A program made the position numbers and the translations under genes. The notes below the pieces were generated by a model that was not told the DNA's origin, searched no databases, and saw nothing but the letters and a program-made list of their open reading frames with translations. A stretch of 64,000 bases of DNA, taken from contig NZ_FOFR01000020.1 in NCBI RefSeq assembly GCF_900110955.1, positions 1 to 64,000 of the forward strand, in the 5' to 3' direction. The stretch is from Lentzea xinjiangensis (lineage in GTDB: Bacteria > Actinomycetota > Actinomycetes > Mycobacteriales > Pseudonocardiaceae). Of this stretch, positions 1-7,676 are shown piece by piece; positions within the stretch are counted from its first letter, which is position 1; every line of letters starts with the position of its first letter.

Positions 1-103
1 CCACCGCCTGGCCGCCCTGCCCGGCTGGGTCCACAACTACAACACCCAACGCGCCCACACCGCCCTCGGCGGCCAGCCACCCATCACCCGACTGACCGCC
101 TAG
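1..103 (+). mobile_element. 3' end of an IS481-type transposase gene
   Basis: The first 33 codons in frame 2 end at a TAG at 101-103 and read as the tail of a DDE integrase-core transposase: the residues W-V-H-N-Y-N-T-Q-R-A-H-T-A-L-G-G followed by P-P-I-T-R-L are the typical end of IS481/IS3-group transposases. The catalytic part lies outside the window. Shortly after the stop the sequence TCAGTACA (123-130) could be the right end of the element, since such elements end in CA, but the left end is not visible so this is a guess. Family assignment is by motif recall. Confidence 0.7.
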
Positions 104-150
104 ACGTCAACAACGTCACGAGTCAGTACATCTAGGCCTTGTCCTGGTGA

Positions 151-183
151 AGCGCGTTCGTGCCGGACCGGCACGAACGCGCT
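151..183 (-). terminator. perfect inverted repeat downstream of the hydroxyacyl-CoA dehydrogenase
   Basis: Arms 151-166 and 168-183 are perfectly complementary (16 bp, AGCGCGTTCGTGCCGG and its complement). It lies 3 bp beyond the stop codon of the minus-strand gene ending at 187. No T-run follows, as usual in GC-rich actinobacteria. Confidence 0.7.
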
Positions 184-186
184 CTC

Positions 187-1050
187 TCACTTGGCGTAGT
201 TGTGGAACCCGCGGCCGGACTTCTTGCCCAGCAGGCCCGCGTCCACCATGCGCAGCAGCAGCGGCGGCGGCGAGTACAGCGGCTCCTTGAACTCCTCGTA
301 CATCGACTCGGCGATGGCCTTCGTGGTGTCGAGGCCGATCAGGTCGGTGAGGCGCAGCGGTCCCATCGGGTGCGCGCAGCCCAGCACCATGCCGTTGTCG
401 ATGTCGTCGGCCGAGGCGAAGCCGGACTCGAGCATGCGGATCGACGAGAGCAGGTAGGGGATCAGCAGCGCGTTGACCACGAAGCCGGCGCGGTCCTGCG
501 AGCGGATGACCTCCTTGTGCAGGGTCGCGCGGACGAACGCCTCCGCCCGGACCTGCGTGGTGGCGCCGGTCAGCAGGGACGGCACGATCTCGACGAGCTT
601 CAGCACCGGCACCGGGTTGAAGAAGTGCACGCCGATGACCTGCTCGGGCCGGTTGGTGGCCATGCCCAGCTTCATGATCGGGATGGAGGACGTGTTGGAC
701 GCGAAGATGGCGTCCTCGTCCTTCACGACCTTGTCGAGCGCGGTGAAGACCTCGGTCTTGACCTGCTCGTTCTCGGCGACCGCCTCGACCACGAACTGCC
801 GGTCGGCGAACTCGCCGATGTCGGTGGTGAACCGGATGCGGCCCAGCGCCGCCTCGCGGTCGTCCTCGCTCAGCTTGCCGGCCTTCACGCCCCTGGCGAG
901 CGAGGAGGCGATCCGCCCCTTCGCTGCCTCGGTCGCGTCCGCGTTGACCTCGGCGACGATGACGTCGAGGCCCGCGCGTGCGCTCACTTCGGCGATCCCG
1001 GAGCCCATGAGGCCGGAACCGACGACTCCCACACGTTGAATGTCACTCAC
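187..1050 (-). CDS. 3-hydroxybutyryl-CoA dehydrogenase family protein
   Basis: NAD(P)-dependent oxidation of 3-hydroxyacyl-CoA to 3-oxoacyl-CoA (short-chain acyl-CoA or butyrate/PHB metabolism), cytosolic. Seen: an N-terminal Rossmann fold with GSGLMG at residues 11-16, SNTS at 118-121 and the family signature HFFNP with the catalytic His at 142; a C-terminal dimerisation domain ends at residue 287, the usual length for the single-domain FadB2/Hbd type. A GTG at 1050 is chosen because AGGA precedes it by 9 nt; an in-frame GTG at 1068 would add six residues. It follows the permease gene by 75 bp on the same strand and may be co-transcribed with it, but no metabolic link is evident. Exact substrate chain length cannot be told from sequence. 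Confidence 0.88.
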   Translation of the reverse strand: MSDIQRVGVVGSGLMGSGIAEVSARAGLDVIVAEVNADATEAAKGRIASSLARGVKAGKLSEDDREAALGRIRFTTDIGEFADRQFVVEAVAENEQVKTEVFTALDKVVKDEDAIFASNTSSIPIMKLGMATNRPEQVIGVHFFNPVPVLKLVEIVPSLLTGATTQVRAEAFVRATLHKEVIRSQDRAGFVVNALLIPYLLSSIRMLESGFASADDIDNGMVLGCAHPMGPLRLTDLIGLDTTKAIAESMYEEFKEPLYSPPPLLLRMVDAGLLGKKSGRGFHNYAK

Positions 1051-1125
1051 AACGCCCGATCCTGCCACGACCTGCTCGAAGGTGAGTGGTTCCGCCGGGA
1101 ACCACCCACCTCCGGCTCGGCCGGG

Positions 1126-2550
1126 TCAGTCCAGCTCGGCCTCCGCCTTGGCGATGGCCGCGAACTCCTCCTCGGGCGCGTCGGCCACCAGGTGGTGCCG
1201 GCTGTAGAACCAGTAGTAGGCGACCGCGATCAGCACGATGCCCGCCGTGACGGCAGCGGCGACCTCGTCCACGAAGAACGTCGCGATGACGGCAGCGACG
1301 GCCAACACCAACGCCACGCCCGTGGTCACCACACCGCCGGGGGTGCGGTACGGCCGAGGCAGGTCGGGCGCGGTCTTACGCAGGACGATGTGCGACACCA
1401 TCATCAGCACGTAGGACAGCGCCGCACCGAACACGGCGATGTTGATGAGCCGCGCCCCTCCCGTTACCGGGTCGACGGTCTTCATCACCGTCGCCAGCAC
1501 GAAGCCGATGGTGCCGGGCACGATCAGGGCGAGGTAGGGCGTCTTGCGCTTGCCCGTGCGGGACAGCCACCGCGGCAGGTAGCCCGCGCGGGACAGCGCG
1601 AAGAGCTGCCGCGAGTAGGCGTAGATGATCGAGAAGAACGACGCGACCAGGCCGGCCAGGCCGACGTAGTTCACGAGCTGCGCGAGGAACGTGTCGCCGC
1701 CGTAGGCCGCGCGGACCGCCTCCGGCAACGGGTTGCCGGAGGCCTCCAGGGCCTTCGAGCCCGCGCCGCCCGGCGCCACCAGCAGGATCGCGGCGGCGAA
1801 CACCAGCAGCACCACCATCGCGCCGATGATGCCGCGCGGCATGTCGCGCTTGGGGTCGCGGGCTTCCTCGGCGGCCAGCGGCACGCCCTCGACCGCGAGG
1901 AAGAACCAGATCGCGAACACGATCGCGCCCCACGCGCCCGTCACCCCCATCGGCAGGAACGAGCCGTCGCCGATGTCGAAGAGCTTGTCCGCGGAGAACT
2001 TCGGGATCATGCCCGCCACGAACGCGACGAGCGCCACGACCGCGACGCCCGTGATCACGAACATCACCCGGAGCGCCTCGCCGACGCCCCAGAGGTGGAT
2101 GCCCACGAAGATCACGTAGCAAGCCAGGTACACCGGCCACGTGGCGTCCAGCAGGCCCAAGGCCTTGACGTAGTCGCCGATGAACACCGAGATCGCCGCG
2201 GGAGCGATGGCGTACTCGATGAGAATGGCGATTCCTGTCGCGTACCCGCCCAACGGGCCGAGCGCGCGCCTCGCGAAGCCGTAGCCGGCACCCGCGACGG
2301 GCAGCGCGGAGGCCAGTTCGGCGAGGCCGAACACCATGCACGTGTACATCGTCGCCATCAGGATCGTGGCGATCAGCAACCCGCCCCAGCCGCCCTGGGC
2401 GAGACCGAAGTTCCACCCGGCGAAGTCGCCGGAGATCACGTACGAGACACCCAGCCCGGCGAGCAGGACCCAGCCGGCCGCCCCCCGTCTGAGCTGCCGG
2501 TGCTCCAGGTAGTCGCTGCTCACCTTCTCGTACTCGACGTGCTTGGCCAT
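1126..2550 (-). CDS. APC-family amino acid/ethanolamine permease
   Basis: Integral membrane proton-coupled permease of 474 residues with about twelve hydrophobic segments. The start of the transporter core (GWNFGLAQGGWGG) and the overall sequence resemble the ethanolamine permease (Eat/EutP) subgroup of the APC superfamily. ATG at 2550 is supported by GGGAG five bases upstream. It is divergent from a GlnA4-like glutamine synthetase, with 109 bp between the start codons, and the following operon can be read as ethanolamine breakdown, so ethanolamine import is the favoured role. Another primary amine or an amino acid remains possible. A GTATGCATAC palindrome in the shared promoter region may coordinate both directions. 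Confidence 0.82.
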   Translation of the reverse strand: MAKHVEYEKVSSDYLEHRQLRRGAAGWVLLAGLGVSYVISGDFAGWNFGLAQGGWGGLLIATILMATMYTCMVFGLAELASALPVAGAGYGFARRALGPLGGYATGIAILIEYAIAPAAISVFIGDYVKALGLLDATWPVYLACYVIFVGIHLWGVGEALRVMFVITGVAVVALVAFVAGMIPKFSADKLFDIGDGSFLPMGVTGAWGAIVFAIWFFLAVEGVPLAAEEARDPKRDMPRGIIGAMVVLLVFAAAILLVAPGGAGSKALEASGNPLPEAVRAAYGGDTFLAQLVNYVGLAGLVASFFSIIYAYSRQLFALSRAGYLPRWLSRTGKRKTPYLALIVPGTIGFVLATVMKTVDPVTGGARLINIAVFGAALSYVLMMVSHIVLRKTAPDLPRPYRTPGGVVTTGVALVLAVAAVIATFFVDEVAAAVTAGIVLIAVAYYWFYSRHHLVADAPEEEFAAIAKAEAELD

Positions 2551-2633
2551 ATGGACTCCCGGTAGTCCTTTGAGCAGTGGTTGAGGGTGGCGCTCGTCAC
2601 CCGGTGGTGTCAAGATGGTGCGCCCAATGGCTC

Positions 2634-2643
2634 GTATGCATAC
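2634..2643. promoter_or_regulatory. GTATGCATAC palindrome, candidate operator between permease and glutamine synthetase
   Basis: A perfect 10-bp dyad 16 bp upstream of the synthetase start codon and 83 bp upstream of the permease start. GntR/FCD regulators bind GT-N6-AC-like dyads, and such a regulator is the last gene of the operon. Only one copy is seen, so this is a candidate. Confidence 0.4.
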
Positions 2644-2659
2644 CTTTGGAGGAACGCGG

Positions 2660-4000
2660 ATGCTGACCGTCGAGGAGTTGCGCGAGGCCGTGGACACCGG
2701 CGAGATCGACACGGTCCTGGTCGCGATCGTGGACATGCAGGGTCGTCTGCAGGGCAAGCGGTGCGCGGCGCGGTACTTCCTCGACGAGGTCCTCGGGCAC
2801 TCCGCGGAGGGCTGCAACTACCTGCTCGCCGTCGACGTCGAGATGAACCCGGTCGGCGGGTACGCGATGTCGAGCTGGGACCGCGGGTACGGCGACTTCG
2901 TCATGAAGCCGGACGTCGGGACGCTGCGCCGGATCCCGTGGCAGGAGGGCACCGCGCTCGTCATGTGCGACGTCGTCTGGGAGAACGGCGACCCGGTCGT
3001 CGCGTCGCCCCGGCAGGTCCTGCGCAAGCAGCTCGACCGGCTCGCCGCGCTCGGGCTGGAGGCCTACGTCGGCACCGAGCTCGAGTTCATCGTCTTCGAC
3101 GACACCTACGAGCAGGCCTGGAACGCCGGCTACCGCAACCTCACGCCGTCGAACCAGTACAACGTCGACTACTCGCTGCTCGGCACCGCGCGCGTCGAGC
3201 CGTTGCTGCGGGCCATCCGCAACGGCATGACGGGCGCCGGCATGGTCGTCGAGTCGGCCAAGGGCGAGTGCAACCCCGGCCAGCACGAGATCGCGTTCCG
3301 CTACACGACGGCGCTGCGGACGTGCGACCAGCACGCCATCTACAAGAACGGCGCCAAGGAGATCGCCGCGCAGCAGGGCAAGTCGCTCACGTTCATGGCG
3401 AAGTACAACGAACGCGAGGGCAACTCCTGCCACATCCACCTGTCGCTGCGGTCGGCGGACGGCGAGCCGGTCTTCGCCGAGGGCAGGGGCATGTCGGAGC
3501 TGATGAGGCACTTCCTCGCCGGTCAGCTCGCCGCGCTGCGGGAGTTCACGTACTTCCTCGCGCCGAACATCAACTCCTACAAGCGCTTCGTGCCGGGCTC
3601 GTTCGCGCCGACCGCGGTGGCGTGGGGCCGCGACAACCGCACCTGCGCGCTGCGCGTGGTCGGCCACGGCCAGTCGCTGCGGTTCGAGAACCGGGTGCCC
3701 GGCGGCGACGTGAACCCCTACCTCGCGGTGGCGGCGCTGATCGCGGCCGGGCTGCACGGGGTCGAGCGGGAGCTGGAGCTGGAGGACGAGTTCGTCGGCA
3801 ACGCCTACGCCTCGGACCGGGCCACCGTGCCCACGACGCTCAAGGAAGCCGCCGAGCTGCTCGCGTCCAGCGAGATCGCGCGGGACGCGTTCGGCGCGGA
3901 CGTCGTCGACCACTACCTCAACGCCGCGCAGGTCGAGCTGACCGCGTTCGAGGCGGCGGTCACCGACTGGGAGAAGGTGCGCGGGTTTGAGCGCCTCTGA
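2660..4000 (+). CDS. glnA4: glutamine synthetase-like gamma-glutamyl-amine ligase (GlnA4 type)
   Basis: ATP-dependent amide ligase of the type I glutamine synthetase fold, 446 residues. Seen: the ATP/metal loop GECNPGQHEIAFRY, the His-containing strand GNSCHIHLSL, NINSYKRF-PGSFAPT and the C-terminal RFENRVPGGDVNPYL block, so catalytic residues appear intact. In Streptomyces, GlnA4 does not make glutamine but joins glutamate to ethanolamine, giving gamma-glutamylethanolamide. That role is inferred here from the context: an ethanolamine-type permease opposite, and a gamma-glutamyl hydrolase, aldehyde dehydrogenase and SDR downstream. ATG at 2660 has GGAGGAA six bases before it; earlier in-frame starts at 2615 and 2630 lack this. 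A polyamine or GABA substrate cannot be excluded. Confidence 0.82.
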   Translation: MLTVEELREAVDTGEIDTVLVAIVDMQGRLQGKRCAARYFLDEVLGHSAEGCNYLLAVDVEMNPVGGYAMSSWDRGYGDFVMKPDVGTLRRIPWQEGTALVMCDVVWENGDPVVASPRQVLRKQLDRLAALGLEAYVGTELEFIVFDDTYEQAWNAGYRNLTPSNQYNVDYSLLGTARVEPLLRAIRNGMTGAGMVVESAKGECNPGQHEIAFRYTTALRTCDQHAIYKNGAKEIAAQQGKSLTFMAKYNEREGNSCHIHLSLRSADGEPVFAEGRGMSELMRHFLAGQLAALREFTYFLAPNINSYKRFVPGSFAPTAVAWGRDNRTCALRVVGHGQSLRFENRVPGGDVNPYLAVAALIAAGLHGVERELELEDEFVGNAYASDRATVPTTLKEAAELLASSEIARDAFGADVVDHYLNAAQVELTAFEAAVTDWEKVRGFERL

Positions 4001-4679
4001 GCCGGTCATCGGGATCAGCACCTACCTGGAGCGCACGCGCTTCGGCCACTGGGACGTGGAAGCCGCGGTGCTCTACCGCGGTTACCTCGACTGCGTCGTC
4101 CAGGCGGGCGGCACCCCGGTCATGCTGCCGCCGGTCGGCACCTGGACCTCCGAGACCATCGCGTTCCTCGACGGGCTGGTGATCGCGGGCGGCGCGGACG
4201 TCGACCCCGCCGCGTACGGGGCCGAGAGGCACCCGATGACCGGGGAGCCGCACCGCGACCGCGACGACGCCGAGTTCGCGCTCGTCGAGGCCGCGCTGAA
4301 GCTCGACCTGCCGGTGCTCGGCGTGTGCCGGGGGATGCAGGTGCTGAACGTCGCGCTGGGCGGCACGCTGCACCAGCACATCGAGGGCCACAACCCGGCA
4401 CCGGGCGTCTTCGGGCACACCGAGATCGAGGTCGTGCCCGGCACGCGCCTGCACACGATCATCGGCTCGCGGACGACGGTGCAGTGCCACCACCACCAGT
4501 CGCTGGACCGGGTCGCGGACGGCTTGCACGTCACCGCCAGGGCGCCCGACGGCACCGTCGAGGCCGTCGAGCTGGAGGGCGCGCGGTTCGTCCTCGGCGT
4601 GCAGTCGCACCCGGAGCAGGACGTCGAGGACCTGAGGCTGTTCGGAGACCTCGTGGACGTTGCAAGGAGAAAAGCGTGA
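3987..4679 (+). CDS. class I glutamine amidotransferase, gamma-glutamyl-conjugate hydrolase (PuuD-like)
   Basis: Hydrolyses the gamma-glutamyl bond of a glutamylated intermediate and returns glutamate. Residues 1-230 form a single GATase1 domain of the peptidase C26 type. The nucleophile Cys is in GVCRGMQ (about residue 113) and the His-Glu pair is in SHPEQ near the C-terminus; GGADVDP, typical of PuuD, is present. It starts with TTG and overlaps the synthetase gene by 14 bp, indicating translational coupling. In the proposed route it would cut gamma-glutamylglycine, or whatever acid the aldehyde dehydrogenase produces. Confidence 0.82.
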   Translation: MSASEPVIGISTYLERTRFGHWDVEAAVLYRGYLDCVVQAGGTPVMLPPVGTWTSETIAFLDGLVIAGGADVDPAAYGAERHPMTGEPHRDRDDAEFALVEAALKLDLPVLGVCRGMQVLNVALGGTLHQHIEGHNPAPGVFGHTEIEVVPGTRLHTIIGSRTTVQCHHHQSLDRVADGLHVTARAPDGTVEAVELEGARFVLGVQSHPEQDVEDLRLFGDLVDVARRKA

Positions 4680-6028
4680 CCTTTGACGTCATCAACCCGG
4701 CCACCGAGGAGCTGGTGCGGCAGGTCCCGCACACGAGCCTCGACGAGACCGACGCCGCGATCAGCAAGGCGCACCAGGCCTTCCAGACGTGGCGCGCCGT
4801 CGCGCCCGGTGACCGAGCGCGGCTGCTGCGCAGGTTCGCCGAGGCGGTCGACGCGCACAACGAGGAGCTGGCGCGGCTGGAGGTCGAGAACTCCGGGCAC
4901 ACCATCGGCAACGCGCGCTGGGAGGCGGGCAACGTCCGCGACGTGCTGCACTACTACTCGGCCGCGCCGGAACGGTTGTTCGGCAAGCAGATCCCGGTCC
5001 CCGGCGGTCTCGACGTCACCTTCCACGAACCGCTCGGCGTCGTCGGCGTGATCGTGCCGTGGAACTTCCCGATGCCGATCGCCGGGTGGGGGTTCGCCCC
5101 GGCGCTCGCCGCCGGCAACACCGTGGTGCTCAAGCCGGCCGAGGTCACCCCGCTGACCGCGATCCGCCTCGGTGAGCTGGCGCTGGCGGCGGGCCTCCCG
5201 GAGGGCGTGCTCCAGGTGCTGCCCGGCAAGGGAGGGGTCGTCGGCCAGCGGTTCGTCACGCACCCCTTGGTGCGCAAGGTGGTCTTCACCGGCTCGACCG
5301 AGGTCGGCAAGCAGGTCATGGCGGGCTGCGCGGACCGGGTGAAGCGCGTGACGCTGGAGCTCGGCGGCAAGTCGGCCAACATCGTCTTCGCGGACTCCGA
5401 CCTGGAGCAGGCCGCCGCGACCGCGCCGTACGGGGTGTTCGACAACGCCGGGCAGGACTGCTGCGCGCGGTCGCGCATCCTGGTGCAGGCGAGCGTCTAC
5501 GACCGGTTCATGGAACTGCTCGAGCCCGCCGTGAAGGGCGTGCGGGTGGGCGCACCGGGCGACGAGGCGACCGAGATGGGGCCGCTCATCTCCGCGGCGC
5601 ACCTCGGCAGGGTGGCGTCTTACGTGCCAGACGACGCGCACGTCGCGTTCCGCGGAACCTCGCCGGAGGGGCCCGGCTTCTGGTTCCCGCCGACGGTGCT
5701 GACGCCCCCGGCGGACCACGTGACGGTCACCGAGGAGATCTTCGGCCCGGTCGTCGTCGTGCTGCCGTTCACCGACGAGGCCGACGCGATCAGGATCGCG
5801 AACGACTCCGAGTACGGCCTGTCCGGCTCGATCTGGACGCGGGACGTCGGCCGCGCGATCCGGGTCTCGCGGGCCGTCGAAGCCGGGAACCTGTCGGTGA
5901 ACTCGCATTCGTCCGTCCGCTACTGGACGCCGTTCGGCGGGGTGAAGCAGTCCGGGCTCGGCCGGGAGCTCGGACCGGACGCGCTCGACGCGTTCACCGA
6001 GGTCAAGAACGTCTTCATCGCAACCTGA
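4676..6028 (+). CDS. NAD(P)-dependent aldehyde dehydrogenase (gamma-glutamyl aldehyde oxidation)
   Basis: Oxidises an aldehyde to its carboxylic acid. Canonical ALDH features are visible in the 450-residue product: oxyanion Asn130 in PWNF, Lys153, general base Glu228 in ELGGK, catalytic Cys262 in GQDC and EEIFGPV. GTG at 4676 overlaps the stop of the previous gene (GTGA) and has AAGGAGA five bases upstream, so the longer in-frame reading back to 4325 is rejected. Being slightly short (450 rather than about 480-500) is due to a compact middle region after the catalytic Cys. By context it would oxidise gamma-glutamyl-acetaldehyde or a related aldehyde. Confidence 0.87.
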   Translation: MTFDVINPATEELVRQVPHTSLDETDAAISKAHQAFQTWRAVAPGDRARLLRRFAEAVDAHNEELARLEVENSGHTIGNARWEAGNVRDVLHYYSAAPERLFGKQIPVPGGLDVTFHEPLGVVGVIVPWNFPMPIAGWGFAPALAAGNTVVLKPAEVTPLTAIRLGELALAAGLPEGVLQVLPGKGGVVGQRFVTHPLVRKVVFTGSTEVGKQVMAGCADRVKRVTLELGGKSANIVFADSDLEQAAATAPYGVFDNAGQDCCARSRILVQASVYDRFMELLEPAVKGVRVGAPGDEATEMGPLISAAHLGRVASYVPDDAHVAFRGTSPEGPGFWFPPTVLTPPADHVTVTEEIFGPVVVVLPFTDEADAIRIANDSEYGLSGSIWTRDVGRAIRVSRAVEAGNLSVNSHSSVRYWTPFGGVKQSGLGRELGPDALDAFTEVKNVFIAT

Positions 6029-6043
6029 GCCAGGAGGACAAAG

Positions 6044-6811
6044 ATGGTGCAGCGACTCGAGGGCCGCGTGGCCGTCGTGACGGGTGGCGGCAGCGGCATC
6101 GGTCTCGCGACCGTGCGCAGGTTCGCGAGCGAGGGCGCGAAGGTCGTCGTCGCCGATCTCGACCCGGAGAGCGGCAAGGCGGCCGCGGACGAGGCCGGCG
6201 GGCTGTTCGTCCAGGTCGACGTGACCGACGAGGACCAGGTCAAGGCGCTCTTCCAGACCACTGTGGACACTTACGGCAAGCTGGACGTCGCGTTCAACAA
6301 CGCCGGCATCTCGCCGCCGGAGGACGACTCGATCCTCACGACCGGCATCGAGGCGTGGGACCGCGTGCAGAAGGTGAACCTCACGTCGGTCTACCTGTGC
6401 TGCAAGTACGCCATCCCGCACATGCAGGCGGGCGGCAAGGGATCGATCATCAACACCGCGTCGTTCGTCGCGACGATGGGCGCGGCGACGTCGCAGATCT
6501 CGTACACCGCCTCGAAGGGCGGCGTGCTGGCGATGTCGCGCGAGCTCGGCGTGCAGTTCGCGCGCGAGGGCATCCGCGTCAACGCGCTGTCCCCCGGGCC
6601 GGTCAACACGCCGCTGCTGCGCGAGCTGTTCGCGAAGGACCCCGAGCGGGCCGCGCGCCGGCTCGTGCACGTGCCGCTGGGCCGGTTCGCCGAACCGGCC
6701 GAGATCGCCGCGGCCGTGGCGTTCCTCGCCTCCGACGACTCGTCGTTCATCACGGCGTCGAACTTCCTCGTGGACGGCGGCATCGCCGGCGCGTACGTGA
6801 CACCGCTGTAG
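6044..6811 (+). CDS. SDR-family NAD(P)-dependent oxidoreductase
   Basis: Classical short-chain dehydrogenase of 255 residues, cytosolic. TGGGSGIG at 13-20, NNAG at 85-88, Ser140 and the Tyr154-x3-Lys158 pair are all present. Asp38-Leu39-Asp40 after the second strand favours NAD(H). AGGAGG lies eight bases before the ATG. As third catabolic gene in the operon it is the natural candidate for oxidising the alcohol of gamma-glutamylethanolamide to an aldehyde, which the neighbouring dehydrogenase would then oxidise further. This assignment is inference from order, since SDR substrates cannot be read from sequence. Confidence 0.85.
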   Translation: MVQRLEGRVAVVTGGGSGIGLATVRRFASEGAKVVVADLDPESGKAAADEAGGLFVQVDVTDEDQVKALFQTTVDTYGKLDVAFNNAGISPPEDDSILTTGIEAWDRVQKVNLTSVYLCCKYAIPHMQAGGKGSIINTASFVATMGAATSQISYTASKGGVLAMSRELGVQFAREGIRVNALSPGPVNTPLLRELFAKDPERAARRLVHVPLGRFAEPAEIAAAVAFLASDDSSFITASNFLVDGGIAGAYVTPL

Positions 6812-6813
6812 AG

Positions 6814-7512
6814 ATGCCGGAGCACGCACAGGAAGCGTTGTTCCGCCCGGTGCGGGCGGGCAACGCCTTCGAGGAGACCGTCGAACGGCTCATGCAGTCC
6901 ATCCGCCTCGGCGTCGTCGCGCCGGGGGAGCGGCTGCCGTCCGAACGGGAGCTGGCCACCCGGCTCGGCGTGAGCCGGGTGACCGTGCGCGAGGCGATCA
7001 AGTCGTTGCAGGAGAACCACTACGTCGAGTCGCGGCGGGGCCGCTACGGCGGCACGTTCGTCAACGAGGAGATCCCGAAACCGGCTCCCGGCAAGCAGTT
7101 CGGCGACGTCGACGACGTGCTGACGCTGCGGAAGGTCCTGGAGGCGGGCGCCGCGGAGACGGCGGCGGGCCGGTCGCTGGGGCCGTCGGAGCGCCGCGGG
7201 CTCAGGGCGTGGCTCGACGAGGCGTCCACCGCGTCGCTGGGGGAGTACCGGCGCAAGGACTCCCGGCTGCACCTCGCCATCGCCGAGGCCACCGGGTCCG
7301 CGTCGCTCACGGCCGCCGTCGCCGAGTCGCGGATGCGCACCAACGAGCTGCTGGACCACATCCCGCTGCTCGAGCCGAACCTCGCGCACTCGAACGCCCA
7401 GCACGAGCGCATCATCACCTCCATTTTGGACGGAGACCCGGCGGCCGCCCGCCGGTCGATGGCCGAGCACCTCGACGGCACGGCGTCGCTGCTGCGCGCC
7501 TTCCTGGTCTGA
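6814..7512 (+). CDS. GntR-family (FadR/FCD subfamily) transcriptional regulator
   Basis: 232 residues: N-terminal winged helix (about 12-80) with the GntR signature ERLPSERELATRLGVSRVTVREA, then an all-helical FCD ligand-binding domain (about 95-225) with the expected Asp/His metal-site pattern. It begins 2 bp after the SDR stop codon, so it is the last gene of the operon and probably a local repressor sensing a carboxylate intermediate. The GTATGCATAC dyad before the glutamine synthetase gene is a candidate target. An in-frame extension back to 6355 lies inside the SDR gene and is rejected. Confidence 0.88.
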   Translation: MPEHAQEALFRPVRAGNAFEETVERLMQSIRLGVVAPGERLPSERELATRLGVSRVTVREAIKSLQENHYVESRRGRYGGTFVNEEIPKPAPGKQFGDVDDVLTLRKVLEAGAAETAAGRSLGPSERRGLRAWLDEASTASLGEYRRKDSRLHLAIAEATGSASLTAAVAESRMRTNELLDHIPLLEPNLAHSNAQHERIITSILDGDPAAARRSMAEHLDGTASLLRAFLV

Positions 7513-7549
7513 TCCGCCAGACCGCCGACCTGTCAGACCCCTGACAACA

Positions 7550-7563
7550 TGAAAACGTTTACA
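7550..7563. promoter_or_regulatory. LacI-type operator-like dyad TGAAAACGTTTACA upstream of acyl-CoA ligase
   Basis: The 14 bases fit the LacI/CcpA-type operator pattern TGWNANCGNTNWCA at every fixed position, with the central CG pair. It lies 114 bp upstream of the acyl-CoA ligase start. No LacI-family gene is in the window, so any regulator would act in trans. Confidence 0.4.
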
Positions 7564-7676
7564 TCGTCGAAAGTCTCCTCGTCTTGCTCGTTCCGCACGG
7601 AACAGCCCTTGGCGTGAGCCTTGCGGACAGTTACCGTCCGAACACCTCGGGGGACTTGCAGCGCGAGGAGCTGTTG

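Noticed and set aside
160..2565. 801-codon plus-strand open frame
   Set aside because: It covers the two minus-strand genes (dehydrogenase and permease) antisense and is rich in Arg, His, Asp and Gly, a typical mirror of GC-rich coding DNA.
3987..4679. Amidotransferase as a second PdxT-type glutaminase
   Set aside because: Motifs (GGADVDP, GVCRGMQ, SHPEQ) are those of PuuD-type gamma-glutamyl hydrolases, and the operon is amine catabolism.
4082..6829. 915-codon minus-strand open frame
   Set aside because: Antisense mirror of the amidotransferase, aldehyde dehydrogenase and SDR genes, all of which have full motifs; no domain in the long frame.
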